This document shows positions 24,266 through 37,900 of a DNA stretch of 64,000 nt, piece after piece. This DNA comes from Phoronis australis (lineage: Eukaryota > Phoronida > Phoronidae). The translations under genes and the position numbers were made by a program. Location: assembly GCA_002633005.1 (NCBI GenBank), contig NMRA01000055.1, forward strand, positions 317,992-381,991. The letters are read 5' to 3'. The notes below the pieces were generated by a model. That model was not told where the DNA came from. It saw only the letters and a list, made by a program, of their open reading frames with translations, and searched no databases. How positions within the stretch are numbered: the stretch's first letter is position 1; the number at the start of each line of letters is the position of its first letter.

Positions 24266-27200
24266 AACTATAAAAAATATCGCAAGTTGCCCCCAATGTC
24301 TTAACTACCATGACGTCTTATTTAGTTGCAGTCTATTTATGTTCAAATAAACCGCACAGGGGACCAGTTCATTAACCTCGTTTTCTTCAATCATGAATTC
24401 AAGACGACATTGTACGAGGCGTATTTTTACTATTTAGTTTTACCGTGTTAGAAATAAAGCTCATGCATATAAATGGAATTTACCCAAGTACGGTTGAAAA
24501 ATCTGATGTAAAAAGAGAACTGTGTCACTTAGAGAAGGCAATTTTAGTTACCTCTGTACAGTGCACAGGTGCAGAAGAGTTAGAATGCGCAAAATGTAAG
24601 TGCGCAACCTTCTCAGCAAAGGAGCTTTTAGGAATTGATATTGCAGACACAACGTTGTTTGTTTGGTTGGCAGCAATGTTTCAATGGTAATCTTATCGCG
24701 TCATCTAGCGACAAGAAGCCAAGTAGCTGAGTGTGATAACGAGAGAGCTGTCAGACGGAACCATATGCTCGAGCATTTCACAAGGGTTTTGCTGAAGTTT
24801 GGTCGTCTTTTGTTTATGCGAGGCGCCAAATAATGAAAGGATTGAAAAACGAAATTGTTCTCCATAAATCTTGTTTGTCAAACACCAACGCTTAAAATAC
24901 TATTGGAGAGTACTGTTTTGTGGTCAAGTGTCAATTTTATTTTCATCTTGTGATGCGCACGCTCAACAGGGGAACAATGCGAAGTTTGCACGATAAAAAG
25001 TAGTGTTGATGAAGTATCTTTGGGAAATTCTGGCCGCGCGGGGTCACCTGACAAATAACTTTGACAAAGTAGGTCCTACTGAAAACAGCAATGGCGTGCA
25101 ATTGCACCAGAATCTTGTCAACTCAGGAAAATGCTTAAAAACTAATCGAACGAATTATTTTGCTATGCTATTCACGTCGACAGAACGCGGAAGTGGTCTA
25201 GTCCAAGTTGAGAAAGCGCTAAGTGTCTCCCTTAGTGCACCATTATAGACTCAGTGGGAGGGAATCTCGTGGAAATCAAAAACAAAATACACCGTGTTTA
25301 CAAAGATGATATCGTAAAAGGCCAACTGTGTCTCGTACAGACAAATTTCAATAAAAAATATCCGTATGGTAGCGGGCCTTACCATGACAGTATATTCTCC
25401 AACCACGGCCGCAGAGGCGGCACTTTAAGAGTGATTCTACTGTCGAAAGAAACGCGCATAATTAAAATCAAGTTAGAAAGTTACTCATATTAAAGCAATA
25501 AAAACTACGTCACACGGAATGTGGACCGTTTCACTTACGCCATGGATCCAGGTCTCATTTTCACAAGTTTTGGTTCTAATATTCATCAAAAGGTGTCACG
25601 TGTATAGGCCTACCTTTCCCTAGACACCAGGTGCCGCACATAAAGATAAAGGGCAGGTGTTACTTTGTGTAGCAAATCGTAGGCCTCTTAACTCGATTGT
25701 CCTTTTTCTACAAATCTTTCAGTGTGGCATAATCCAAAGAATATTTACGATTGCTATCATCGATGAAATCACAATACAAATGACGACCATGTGTGCATCT
25801 TTAATAAACATTTTTAATGTATTTGCACGTGGCTCATTATATTTAATGTTGTATCTCAACTCCAATGGTTCATTAATGGTATTGCTATCAGACTCCGCTC
25901 GAGGGTGCCCGACTTGATATTTTGCGTGTACATATGCTACTGGTTGTTTTTCAAAAACTGGTAGTGTTAACGAGGTTTTGAAAACCAACCACCATTCTAA
26001 TATTACAGTACCACCTCGCGTAGTCAAGCAGGTTTAAGTGACTCATAAATATAACATGGTCGAAGTTTTCGACCAGAAATGAGGGTGTCACATGGTTTTT
26101 TAGTGTGTATTGTGATTACTAGGGCTTTTGCCAGGCCCTCAAATCATGGCTTCTCATCTAAACAATCAATGATCTCTGCACTCACCTGAAGATGCTTTAC
26201 AGTCAATGAAACGAAAGCTCCTGGTTTTCACTCGTTTTTAGTTATTGTCGTTATCTTTACATTCTTAACATCACTGGTCAAAGATTGTTACCATGTAATG
26301 TGTTGTGTTTGTAAGAGAGTCCATAACATCCGGCCCTTGGCAATAAAGTACCCCGTGCCAACTCCTCGAAACATACAAGTAGGCCGAAACGCTAATAACA
26401 AGACATTGCATTCTTACATTCTTAAAACCTACGGTTTCAATTTTACCCTGTACAAAGCAAAATGTTTCTCAATTTAGAAATTAAGTTAGATAACGTCTAC
26501 CCTTACGTTTGTTCCCTTTCTACTCTTTTAAGTTTTTTGAATTGCCCAATTTCACAAAACGATATTTAGGTTAAAACCAACTAGCCGTGTGATAAGATAT
26601 CACTCCCTCAAAATTACTGGTAGACTGGTACTAGATAGAGTAGATAATTAACATATCGATGAACATACATTACGTGGAAATTAAAACAATAATTACAACC
26701 AACAGTCCGGTTTAGGTAGTGTGGCTATTACCATGGGACGTCTTGTTTCACACAATGAAGATTGACGAAAGTTGATTTGTTGTGCAACAATTACAAAAAA
26801 CCTAGTAAATAAGGCAAGCTAACGGTTCTTGCATTCTATGATTATAGTGTGGCGGGATTGAAAATCACAAGTGTTACTGACTTTGGTAAAAATTTTCATT
26901 CTTATTTCATCTCATTTTGAAGTTGGGGAATTTTGACCCGCCCCTCAATTTAACTTCAAGAGGCTCGAGGCAAATATGAACATAAATTAAGTAATCATTT
27001 AGTACAGAGTTCGTGTGCTCAACGTCATATAACAAAAAGCAGCCAGGACATTATAGCACAGTCCGGTCATTAGACGGGATCAGAACGTTGGCACAGTTTT
27101 GGATACATGTTAATACTCTGGGGTTTTCAATCCTCCTGTGTCCAAAAAACGATGGTAGCCTACTGCTCAATCGAGTTGAAGCTTGAATTGGTATGGACAG

Positions 27201-28078
27201 GGTGCGCCAATGTATGTTGAGGTTAAGTGGTGACTCGCTAGGCATTCACTTTGATCCCATCTGGTTTACTGAATTACTTGTATGTTTTGGCCTGGCAAGT
27301 ATTCGAGTACAGTGGTTATCATATGTATGGTAATTTAGGCAAACATGCATTGAGGTAGGTTGAAATATGAGCACACCAATTGCAAAAATATGAAATGTTT
27401 TTTGTGTAACGGTGAGAGAAAATGGCTTTAAAATAAAACACTAGATCAAAAACACAGAAAAAATGGACAGTTCACAGTGGTTTAACTGTTTCAGAAAGAC
27501 AGGTTTAGTTTCAACTATAAATGGCGCATTTCATCCAGTTACACTGAAATCATAAAATAAGTTTTCAACAATTACCGCTACTCGAGTTTTCCTTGCAGTG
27601 ATAATATATTTCTACCATCAAAAAGAATTGAAGGATCACCTACCATTGACTGGGAATAACACACAATTTTGGGCGGGTTGGCCACCACCGCCAACTGATG
27701 TTTGTTTACATTCTTTTTACTTGTTGACACCCTGAATGGCAAGTTAGGGTGTCGAAATAAATTTTAACCACGTCACGTTTTGGAAATGTTTGAGACAACT
27801 TTTGTGTGTTTGAGTAACCTGTTTCTGTTTGCACGTTATGTAATGTCAACAATCCTCTTTAATGCTGCATATCGCCCCCTATCGGTGCCTGACAAACAAA
27901 ACTCGAATTAGGCCTTTTACTCTCATAAAATTAGTCCATTTTCGTTATCAATCCAAGTCGCAGGCAATGAGTACATGCGCCATTTTCGAATTCGCAATAC
28001 CAAGAATAGCCAACTGCAATAAACTCTGAAGCGTTATCTTGAATCGCTGATAGTTTCATTTTTGTTGGTAACGGAAAC
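24266..28078. other. Non-coding flank, no gene recognised
   Basis: AT-rich, with short open frames only. A CTGAAGATG...GAAACGAAAGC segment near 26186-26215 recalls retroelement-associated hairpins but lacks a usable fold. Confidence 0.55.
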
Positions 28079-28222
28079 CAGGGGCGGATCCAGGATTTTG
28101 AGTTGGGGGGGGGGGTAGGGCAGAGTATTAGCCAGGATTTTACCCGTCAGACATTCGCACCCCCGAACTGCCAAAATTTTAGGGGGGCCATAGCCCTCTT
28201 GGCCCCCTCTAAATCCGCCAGT
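28079..28222 (+). mobile_element. Short MITE, GGGCGGATCCAGG family, copy 2
   Basis: CAGGGGCGGATCCAGG at the left, AAATCCGCCAGT at the right: the outer bases are imperfect inverted repeats (CAGGGGCGGATCC against ACTGGCGGATTT). Both sides are flanked by GGAAAC (28073-28078 and 28223-28228), a possible target-site duplication. The interior matches copy 1 (21436-21591). No coding capacity. CAGGGGCGGAT ends are typical of hAT-like non-autonomous elements. Confidence 0.75.
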
Positions 28223-28228
28223 GGAAAC

Positions 28229-31068
28229 AGTATTTTTACGATAACGACTATTACAAGACCAATTTTATGACAGTAAAAGGTCCATTTCGCTCCTTGTTTT
28301 TAGCCAGCTAAACACAACGAAACACAGTTTAAAGTTTCAAATACTGATCAGATTTCTAAAACTACAAAGATGCACTGCTAAAAGCAGCCATTTTTATTAT
28401 TTTTTCTTAAACATTTTTTGTGGTATCCGCTGAATGATCGGGATGACCGTTATCCCACAATCCTTTGGTAAATCTCGTCCTTCGCAAAACCGTAAAAGTC
28501 AGTAGTCAAACGGCCAAGAACCGCACCGTTATAGCAGTGGTTATATTTTGACCATCTGTCTGGGGGTGCGAATCCGGTCTATAAGCCCAGGGAAATCGCT
28601 ACAAGATGTAGGGATGGACGTACAAGGTTCCACAGCTCTATAAACGAGCTCAGAAGTATTTTAGGTCAGGCATGGGGGCTGTGGGCACAAAACTGCTCGC
28701 CGGGACTAATAACCTTACCTTCTTTGAATACTAAGTGCATTCAGTGCCATTGTATTCAGCGAGAACCCGGATCTTTCATTCAAATTCATGAAAACCGGAT
28801 CCAGGTTGAGTCCGAGGGCACGCCGAGTCCTTACACAGTAGTTCCTTTTAATCAGCATGGCATAGCCAGAAGTAATCAACAGGGGGTAAAAAAATGCGAA
28901 TTTCTGGCAACTCTGGGGAGGCAGAAATAAGTGGCAATGTACTGCTAATTTGCAACGAACAAGGGGCACAGAGGCAAAATTGAAATGAGATTCTTATGGT
29001 GAACACTGAGGCAATGATGCTCTTGTGCCTCTACCCATGCTAGCCGTGAAACCGCTACATTCCGGCGAACACGGTTTGACGACGGATTTCGTCCGCGGTT
29101 CTATTAGGGACAAGGTGCTTGTGCAGGCTATGGGTTCAGTTGAGTTCAGTTTGGGGTATTTGGAGCAAGTAGCCTCATCACTAGGTATATATGCATGTTT
29201 ACAAACTAAAAAGAACGGTCTACATTAATAGACACGAACTTCTATTTAATCAATTACGCACAGTGTCAACAAGTTTTCGTTTCTGCTGTTGATATGACCA
29301 ACTCCCTTTTGGTCTATAACTAGTTTTAATGCAACTTAAACTGTGAAAATGTAAAAATAAATGTTTGTCAACACAGCCTCGTTATGAGTCCTACTACAAT
29401 TCCGAGCTACTTTCACTTCAAGACTAAAAATGGTGACTTTACCTCAAATCCACGGGACTACGTTTCATTTTTGACTGTCAATACTTCTGCATATAGTTGA
29501 TAACTGCACAGAACTTTCTTTGTCCCACGTATGAAGTTTTCTGCTTCAAACATTTCAAGCAACCAGATTTTCTTCTTTTAATGGGGATGTCACATAATAA
29601 GGAAAATACTTTTCAGGTTTATCAACCTATTTATCACTCAAAAACTTACCGCTGTTGTCGCTAAAATCTGTGTTCTGGTGTCAAGAATAACTTTTCACAC
29701 AGGCGTATTATTTACTCTTCCAAGGCAAACGCATCTAGTTTTTATCCTATGTTGCTGTTGAAATAACTTACAACAAAACACCTAGAATTTCAGTGTCGGC
29801 TGAAACTAACCCACCGTGACAAGTAGGCTACCTAGATGAGCTTGGTCTAAACCAATAACATATAGTCTCAAACTTAAAATCATTTCTTATCTGACAAAGT
29901 AACAAGATGAGACCTGTTTTTCAACTGTTTACTGTATTTTTAAACGTTTTGATAAAAATTCAATTGGTAGACCTAATTAACCTGCATACAAAATCTCAGG
30001 TTAGAGGAAAATTGTGAAAAACACATGCCAAACTATTTCTGCTTTTACATTGTTGCGAAATTGCCCGTTTTCTCGACTGAAGTTCCAACAATTGCTCAGT
30101 TTTTCAATAACTGCACGAAGATCTCATGAAAAATACTAAAAATATACTAATAATTAGTAACTGGGCAACATTATTGTATATTCCGAGACCTTGACAATTA
30201 GCCAGGATATCTGACAATGCACATGTATATCTAACATAGAAGCGCATACCGGGCTGTAGTCATAAAGCACCGGGATCTAACACATTCTGATCAACTTCTT
30301 CATAAGAGGTGGCAAAACGACAGATGGCGGCTTGGCACATTGGGCTAATATTCGTGTGACACGACCTGTGAAAACGTATTGTTTACAAACTAGTCGACTT
30401 TATGTGATAATTGGTCCATTATGTCCCTGTGTGGTCGCACGTTAGAACCAACAGCCTTTCCATGAGTCAGGATAACGGGTCAAGATTTTTACATAAATAA
30501 CTTTTCCTAAAAGTTCCAATTGTATTGAGCGCTACGTTGGTAGATGATGAAATCAGAATGAAGGGGGCTTTTAAGCCAAATGCAAAAGTTATGACCACAG
30601 CATAACCGCGGGAAACAATAAGTGTTAATTAAATTGCTTTTTTTCACAACATTGTTGTGACCGTCGCAGAATTAGATGAAAGCATCCAACAATTACTGTT
30701 CGACACAGGTTACTCAAACTACAACACTTCATATACTATACGTTTAAAATCAAATTGTAAGAGAGGCTTTTCGTAACATGGCAGTTTGAAGTGCTCTAAA
30801 GTAAAATTTTAGTGTAGCTCAATGTTATGTTTTAGTACCGGTAGCATAACATAGGCTTATGGTAGTATATCCCGACTGTGTGTCGCTCGAAGTGAGTCCA
30901 AATTTTGAAATTTTACAGTATACGGGTAACTATACAATTCATACGATGCGTTTCTAACGCAGTGTGCACACTTCTTGCCAAAAGTGTTCTTGAGGAAATT
31001 TTCAGGCGCGATGTCAATTTAACGCGTTAAAGAATGCATAATTACATTCCAGTGGATGTTTTTGCGAT
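28229..31068. other. Non-coding flank, no gene recognised
   Basis: Only short open frames and simple AT-rich sequence. Confidence 0.55.
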
Positions 31069-31686
31069 TTGGTTTTAACCGAAGAGCCAAGTGAAGACGT
31101 TCTAGCGCACCAACTGACTTTTATTGCAGACGATACGGCCGTATCTAAATGGGTTAGCATTAGATATATTACAGGCAGACCTATAAGGAACGTCAAGAGA
31201 CAAAAGTTTATCTCCCCTACACTGTGTTTGTGTGCTCACCATGAAACCGATAGGGCTAACCCGGCAGACGAAAAAGTATCTCCGTGCTGTGATAAAAAAC
31301 TATAGTTCAGTCAACGACGCCTTTTGGCAAAAATTGACATTTTGGACGAGTTAGTAGTTGCATCGAGAACTGTTTTTGTTTCAGGTCCAACGGTCCACGT
31401 CATCAGCAAGTCGGAAAATACAACTTCGAAATGTTTCCAAATCATTGATGGTGAAATGAAACTGTTGCCTATAGGTTACATTCACCCATCCGCACATCCA
31501 TTTGTTCAAGTCTTTGATAACTTATATGTAGTCATCATAAATAGTTACGTTGGCTTTCCAACTCGAAATGATCTCGTTACCAAGACGCTACTGATCTCAT
31601 CAAATAGCCCATATGGCCCCGAGTTTCATTTGCCAAAAGTGAACAATGGAGGTTTCGCGGCGCTTTTAACATCAAAGCGAGGATAG
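31069..31686 (+). pseudogene. Open frame of about 200 codons with one stop, unrecognised
   Basis: Two same-frame open stretches (31069-31305 and 31324-31686) are separated by a single TAG at 31303-31305. The translated segments, such as ADDTAVSKWVSIRYI and FDNLYVVIINSYVG, are well balanced in composition, but I recognise no family. It may be a broken gene or element relic, or a chance open stretch. Confidence 0.12.
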
Positions 31687-33753
31687 TAAAGTGACAATGA
31701 AATTGAAGAAGAGACGCTTACCTCTATGAACGAATTACATCCTCAATCTGTTCAACCCACTTTGATGTTTCCGCCGATTTCGAAGAATCATAATTACAAA
31801 TAAACAAAAAGGCGGAGAAGTAAACAATTTACCGGTGTCTATCAAACTGAAAAGTCACCTGCCCGCTATGGTCGCCAATGGCGGCGCTCTTTCATTTCAT
31901 TGTGTCAATGTTTGATTGACAACAGCGAACAAAAGAAGGGCACGCGAATTCACTTATTCCTCACAGTTGTTGTCAGTAGCAGTGATGTCAATCTCTACAC
32001 GGAAATATTCACCTGTTTTATGGACTTACAAGGCCCATCAATTATCTAAACTTCAAAGCGGACCGCGTTTCTGAAGGACCCACAACAAAATCTGTGCTCA
32101 AGAAGGGACGCTAGGATGTTGAACGCGATATGTAATTAGCATGAATAAAATTAATCATTGTAGGCTTCTGGCACAAAGGACGCTGGCTTTGATTTTCAAA
32201 AGGGTTTAAAGTATAGGGCAAACATTACGGAAATGTCTAATTATATCCAACAGAAGGCAGTGAACAAACAGAAAACCGAGCAGATGGGTTCATCCACGAA
32301 CTCCCGCAATACCCAAAGTCACAATTTAGCATTTACCAATTATGGATGACTTAAAACTTTACCATTTAAAGATGAGTTCAAAACGTGGACACTTGCAACA
32401 AATAACTGAGACAATATTTTAACATTTTATTAGAATATTTTTTTAATTTTAATAACGTGATGTCTTGGAAGATGTCACTTTTAATCTTCAGCAACAAAAG
32501 GTATTGTATTGAGTCGAGCACAAAGCATAAATATCTGGGCCCAGGAAAAATGTGGTTATTTTGCAATATAATCGGTCAACTGTTTTCTAAAGGACGTAGA
32601 ATTCGAGATTGATAGCTATTTTGCATTAAGCGGCATTTAGTCGTCATGGAAGTGAAATAATATATGCTATATTATCACTCTCGTGTGTAGTTAGTCATTG
32701 CTATAGACGCCATCTTTGATGTAGCCGCATAAGCTAGCTGTGTTTCAGGTATTATTTGTTTACTGACTACTAATTGCATGCGCGTGTCATACAATACACA
32801 GGTAGAAAAAATCAGTGCTTGGACAAAGGACATAGATCTCTGTAAACTACCGGCTCACGACAGACGGTGAGGAGACGAGTCACTACTGTCGGTACGCCTC
32901 ATTGACCAATGAGGTTAGAGCAGTAAAGATAATCGCTTGGCGCGAAATGAGTCTCGGGTCGGACAACCATCTGCGCACAAATCACATGTGTTCACCTGTC
33001 CCGAAATCTCGACATTGTGCCTGAGAGCACCTATTGTCCTCTTACATTTGTCCCGTCATAGTAGCAATAGCGCAGGCTAACTGACCAATACAGAGGCGGT
33101 ACTAGAGAGGCATTGTCCCACGCGATGCGTGTGCTGCCTTTCCAAGACCTTTTCAATGATTACGAAAAGCAAGAAAGGATAATCTTCAGTGCCCCTCGTC
33201 GACGGTCGTACAGTCCTATTGGATTAGTTCACGAAGCAGCTGGCACGCGCCTCGACAGTTGGTGACAATGTTAACACTCCGTTGTACCCCAATTTAATCC
33301 CTCCCTTCAGAGTATCAACTGTGAAGGCACGCGACGGTGTCAAGATTGTGCACTATTGGTTTGTTCAATTGAACAAACATCCCATCGTTGCTGTTATACA
33401 CCGGAAATAGCAAGAGAACCTTTGTAGATATACACGTTAAACATGGGCTGTGCTAAATTAAAAAAAAAACGTAAAGACGTAGAATGCCTGCTCCATAGGA
33501 CGCAGAAGTTAGTGTTTCGTTGACAAATAACTACTAAAAAGTCTAACATACTAAGAAAACTGTTGAACAGCAGTTAATAAAGAAAATGATATTGTGACAT
33601 ACAACCACCAAATCAAGATTGTTGACCAATCTTTTTGTAGCAACTCGATATTTTACGACAGAAACTTTCGTAACAGTGTTCGGTTAATTCATATAGGTGA
33701 AATTTTATCAATTGTGGGTCCTTAATTTTCTAGGCATCTGGGCGGGAAGTGAA
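31687..33753. other. Upstream flank of Delta, no gene recognised
   Basis: AT-rich non-coding sequence. Any conserved blocks here would be candidates for Delta enhancers, but none can be identified without comparison. Confidence 0.5.
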
Positions 33754-34703
33754 CAGGTGTTTAGTCGGTTAATCTGAAGACCTGTGTAACCGCGAGTGGT
33801 GCCGAGTTTTTATCTGTTATTTACAGGCTGTGTGCTGGGGAATGAGCAAACATGCGCTCTCTGCCCTAAGTAAACAAGACGTCCAGTTATCTCTACACAA
33901 ATACTTGGGCTTACTACAAGCCACAACATAACGCTCGACTGGCACGCGCCTAAACTCCATATAAGGGAACTCATTTAAATATGTTTGCACACAGCACAAT
34001 ACCGACAGGTGTGCACTAACCCAAGCAGCTGTAAACACAATAGAATCATAGGTCCGGAGACAACAGTGTAAACGTCAAATTTATAGTCTAAAAATGCGGC
34101 AAAACCACCTTAAATACTTCCGCATTAATTCCCATTTTGTCAACTAATAATTTTAAATCCAAGAAATCTGAATTCTACTCCTCTTGTAGACGAAATAAAA
34201 TCTTAATGTAAACACTACGCGCTTACGAGGTGGACTTAAAATTTGATTGACAGATGTACTAACACGCTGGATGGTTCTTACGGGACACCATGTGCTCGAC
34301 TTGAGCGCTTTGTTCAATTGTTTGCCTTGGACTCATCAAAGGCCCTCATTATGCCTCCAATTAATCCGTACCTGTTTAGGGAGTATAAATGGTGCGAGAT
34401 CTCAGCAGCACGACATTTGGTGCCTAAACCGTGAGGAGTAAACGATTCAGATTTAGTGGAGTATAGACGGGATAGATGTCGGGACAACTACTGACTGAAT
34501 ATTTATTTTAGGCGAAAGGTGCGTTAGAAGCGATCGGTTTTAGTTATCTTCATTTTTTATTTAAAAATACATAGCGTTCGCAAGGCCAGCGACTCTAAGT
34601 GAGTACAATATATAGAAAATACTACTGGCATAACAGGGCTGAGTAAGTCGAGGATTGTTGGGTGTGCTATAATAATGAATAGTAACCGTCAACGGCTCAG
34701 CTG
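33754..34703. promoter_or_regulatory. E-box cluster upstream of Delta
   Basis: Four CAGSTG hexamers lie within 950 bp: CAGGTG at 33754 and 34006, CAGCTG at 34026 and 34698. Proneural bHLH proteins bind this class and activate Delta genes in flies and vertebrates. Hexamers are common by chance, so a regulatory role is inferred from class and position only. Confidence 0.3.
34384..34410 (+). promoter_or_regulatory. Candidate Delta TATA box and initiator
   Basis: TATAAAT at 34384 is followed about 20-25 bp later by an initiator-like TCAGCAG at 34402. It lies 461 bp before the Delta ATG, so it would give a 5' UTR of roughly 440 nt containing three upstream ATGs. A TATA-less start nearer the ATG, or a 5' UTR intron ending at the TTTGCAG at 34733-34739, is also possible. 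Confidence 0.3.
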
Positions 34704-34844
34704 TCACCGGAGTTGTAAACCGATGACTTTCTTTTGCAGCGGCTGTCCATCACGTACAGTGGGAGGAGCGAAGCCAAGACGAGGCTGAGCTATCAATAAT
34801 CCATCCTGGTAGAGGCGAGTGAAACGACCGTAAACAACTGCAAC

Positions 34845-34904
34845 ATGGTCTTACACGTCGCACGAGCTTTTATAGCTCTCGCGACTATCACATTTTTAAC
34901 ACAG
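34845..34904 (+). CDS. Delta: Delta exon 1: signal peptide
   Basis: Twenty codons beginning MVLHVARAF and continuing through a hydrophobic stretch, then a GTACGT donor (phase 0). This is the expected short first exon encoding a secretion signal. Upstream ATGs near 34476, 34674 and 34722 are not in a useful frame. Confidence 0.9.
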
Positions 34905-37900
34905 GTACGTTAACGTTTCCCTCGTTTTTTCATTTGGCTTGATGTTGGTGATGGCGCAATTGCAAACGTGAGTTTTAATTGGTAAGGCACACCTTGACCA
35001 TGAATTTTGTATATTCGTTCCATTTCAGGTATCGTGTTCAGGTGTAATAAAGATCGAGCTGAAGTCTTTTAAAAACGACCAAGGAGTGGATTCCACCGGA
35101 AATTGTTGCAGTGGTCCCAATACCTCTGGAGTATGTACAGAATCGTGCAAGACATCATTTAGGATCTGTTTAAAACATTTCGAGTACAATCTCACGCCTG
35201 ATCCGCCATGTATATTCGGTGTGTACACCACGGAAGTCGTTGGAAATAACTCGTTCCAAATCTCTGGAAATACGGATACTCTTGACAACCCCAAGTTGTT
35301 TCCTTTTAGATTTATGTGGCCGGTAAGTAGAAAGTTCATACTCCACTTCAACTAACACCTGAAATACTCTTTCGAACCTGATCACCAAGATTCGAGTCAA
35401 AATAAGTCGTCTAGTTAAAGCGTTTCCCAGTATTTAAAAAGGTCACTTGGCCATTATAAAACAAAGGTGAAGCTTTCCATTAAGGTTGTTGAAAGCTACA
35501 GTCGTTGTATCGATTGAACTTAAACTCGGTTAACAAAATACAATAATTAAAAGCTCAAGTATGTTATTAATTGCTAACTTTAAAACACTTCTTCCAGGGC
35601 GACTTTTCCATTGTTTTGGAAGCCTGGCATAACCCGGTTCAGCAAGGTGAGTCGTGTGCATCAATTCACCATTTGGTTTTGAGTACTATACAGTACTCTT
35701 CCTTATTAAAGCCAGACAGCCATGCAAGCGAATGTTGCCGTGTAATGTAATGAGCACACGATGCTATAGAAGATTAACAACAAGCGTATATAGCAGACAG
35801 GCTAGGTGTCTGATTGAATTTTGTGTTTAGACTAAACTTTGTAAAACCAAGCACGAAGATATTTGGCGTGTATGGGGCTCACGCTAAACCATGTTCCCAT
35901 AAAGTCAACGTATACATACATTACACCTTCCATTCTTGACCTGTACGTCAGGCAACGAGAGACAATGTTTTGCTTGTATGCACGTCAAAAGAGATACTCT
36001 GTCGTATTCAACTTAACAAACTAGCACGCCTATTAAACAATTACGTCTATGAATCCCCTGACCATCTGTCGCCACACTAACTAAATTGACAAGACGATCT
36101 GTTTACTGTGGGAAAACCTCAACCTTTACTACCGAGTTCCCAGGTATGCAAAATTGCGACGCATAGGTTGCAGAACTAATGTGTTACACTTGAGGTCTGC
36201 ACGGTACCAGCGTCCTAGAAAACCGAGATTGGTATGCATGTGGGAACTGGTCAGGTGGAGTAGGGGGCATATTACCTTGGAGCACTGGGTTTTATGACTT
36301 GACGACAGTGCAACTAAACTGTGCCGGCCTTCATAGCAAGTCTGTGGCAATCAAAAGGATACATATTTGGAGAGAAAAGAAATTATTCCAATAACTCCGA
36401 AATGCGCTTACGCGCAATTAAAAATATTTAACAGCTATAACACAAACATGCTAGTCAAACGTCCGACATTTTAATGTGCTCGAGTCTAATTGTTCCTTGC
36501 TATCTACATTGTTGTTATTGTGTTGAATATACACTGAATTACTGTGATGGTGCAAGTTTCGAATTCTTTTGGCTTTCTGGATGTGTTGTACAACGTTGTT
36601 GCCGTAAGAGTTTATGTTGTTACACAAACGGTAGTATGTTTAATAACAAAGCATTTGCAACAAAGGGGTTGCATACCCAGTTCGCTTTTAATAACAATAA
36701 CCACAACTTTATAGACTAAACTTGTAACCTGGTATGGAAGAAAGTTTTTTGGGTAATTACCTACAAACAACAATAAACATATTACAATTCCTTTTGCAGG
36801 GCCTCCTCGGTTAATTTCTCGTCTCGCCACCCAGAAGGAATATCGCGTTGGCGAGGACAAGGGGTGGAAAGAGGAAACTCACACTACTCCAAACAGCACG
36901 TTACGATTCCGTTACCAGGTGACGTGTGATGACCACTTCTACGGGGCTGGATGCTCGGACGAGTGCAGGCCTAGGGACGACCTGTACGGTCATTACACAT
37001 GTACAGAAAATGGGACCAGGAGCTGCCTGGAAGGATGGACCGGTCTTTACTGCGATATAGGTAAGGCAAACATTTGTCATCTTGTGAACCGTGTACAGAT
37101 AACACAAACAGTTCACGGTCAGGAATTGTGTTAAAACGGAGAAAAACACCTGTCCACAAGATTTCAAAGTGATTCATCTTGTGCAGTGGCCTAGATAGCC
37201 GTTCCATTCGCTCTCCTATTTGCGCCGACGCATAGGCATTAGACGCACGTTCCTCGCCAGACTGGTGATAACTTGTGGGACAGTTAACGTCAATTTTAAC
37301 AAAAAAAGATCCATACTTAAAATCACGTAAGACATGTTACGAATAAGGACGTTTCGATATGCTTAAGTTGCAAGATTATCTGTCCGAATGAAAACAAAAT
37401 GTGAGTGTTGTTTGGATACCTTGACTGAATGAACCATGAATTATTTACAAATATATAGACGGTATTGTCACGCAAACTCATACGAGTGATCGATAAGTTC
37501 TTCCTATTACACTGCGTGAACACAACAGGAAAGAAATTTCCAACTCAAAAAACGTACTTTTAAGTTAAATTTTTCTACAAAAGTTAATCAGATCCAAGTG
37601 CACAAACAAATTGAAGAATGGTCGATGAAACCTAAGGGGAGGTCATCCTTCAAATACTCAGTCATACACTCTCTTGCAACAGTATTGTGACTACCCGCCC
37701 ACTGAACAAAAGAAATTTCGGAGACATCTGCTCCTTTATAGTGCGACCGACATGTGATAACCACTAGCTACGCTACGCTAACAAAGGATTCCATCACACG
37801 ACGACACAACTTTTAGCAAACAAAAAAAAACAACTCTCTCATTTTTCTTGGTTTACTCTATTTAAAACTTAAACAAAAATCTGGTGTACGCCACCACATA

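Noticed and set aside
26186-26220. CTGAAGATG...GAAACGAAAGC hairpin-like segment
   Set aside because: CTGAAGA is not the hammerhead core CTGATGA, and the only strong pairing (GCTTT with AAAGC) would bury the GAAA strand.
28566-28580. GGTGCGAATCC, like a tRNA B box
   Set aside because: No acceptor stem or A box at the right distance.
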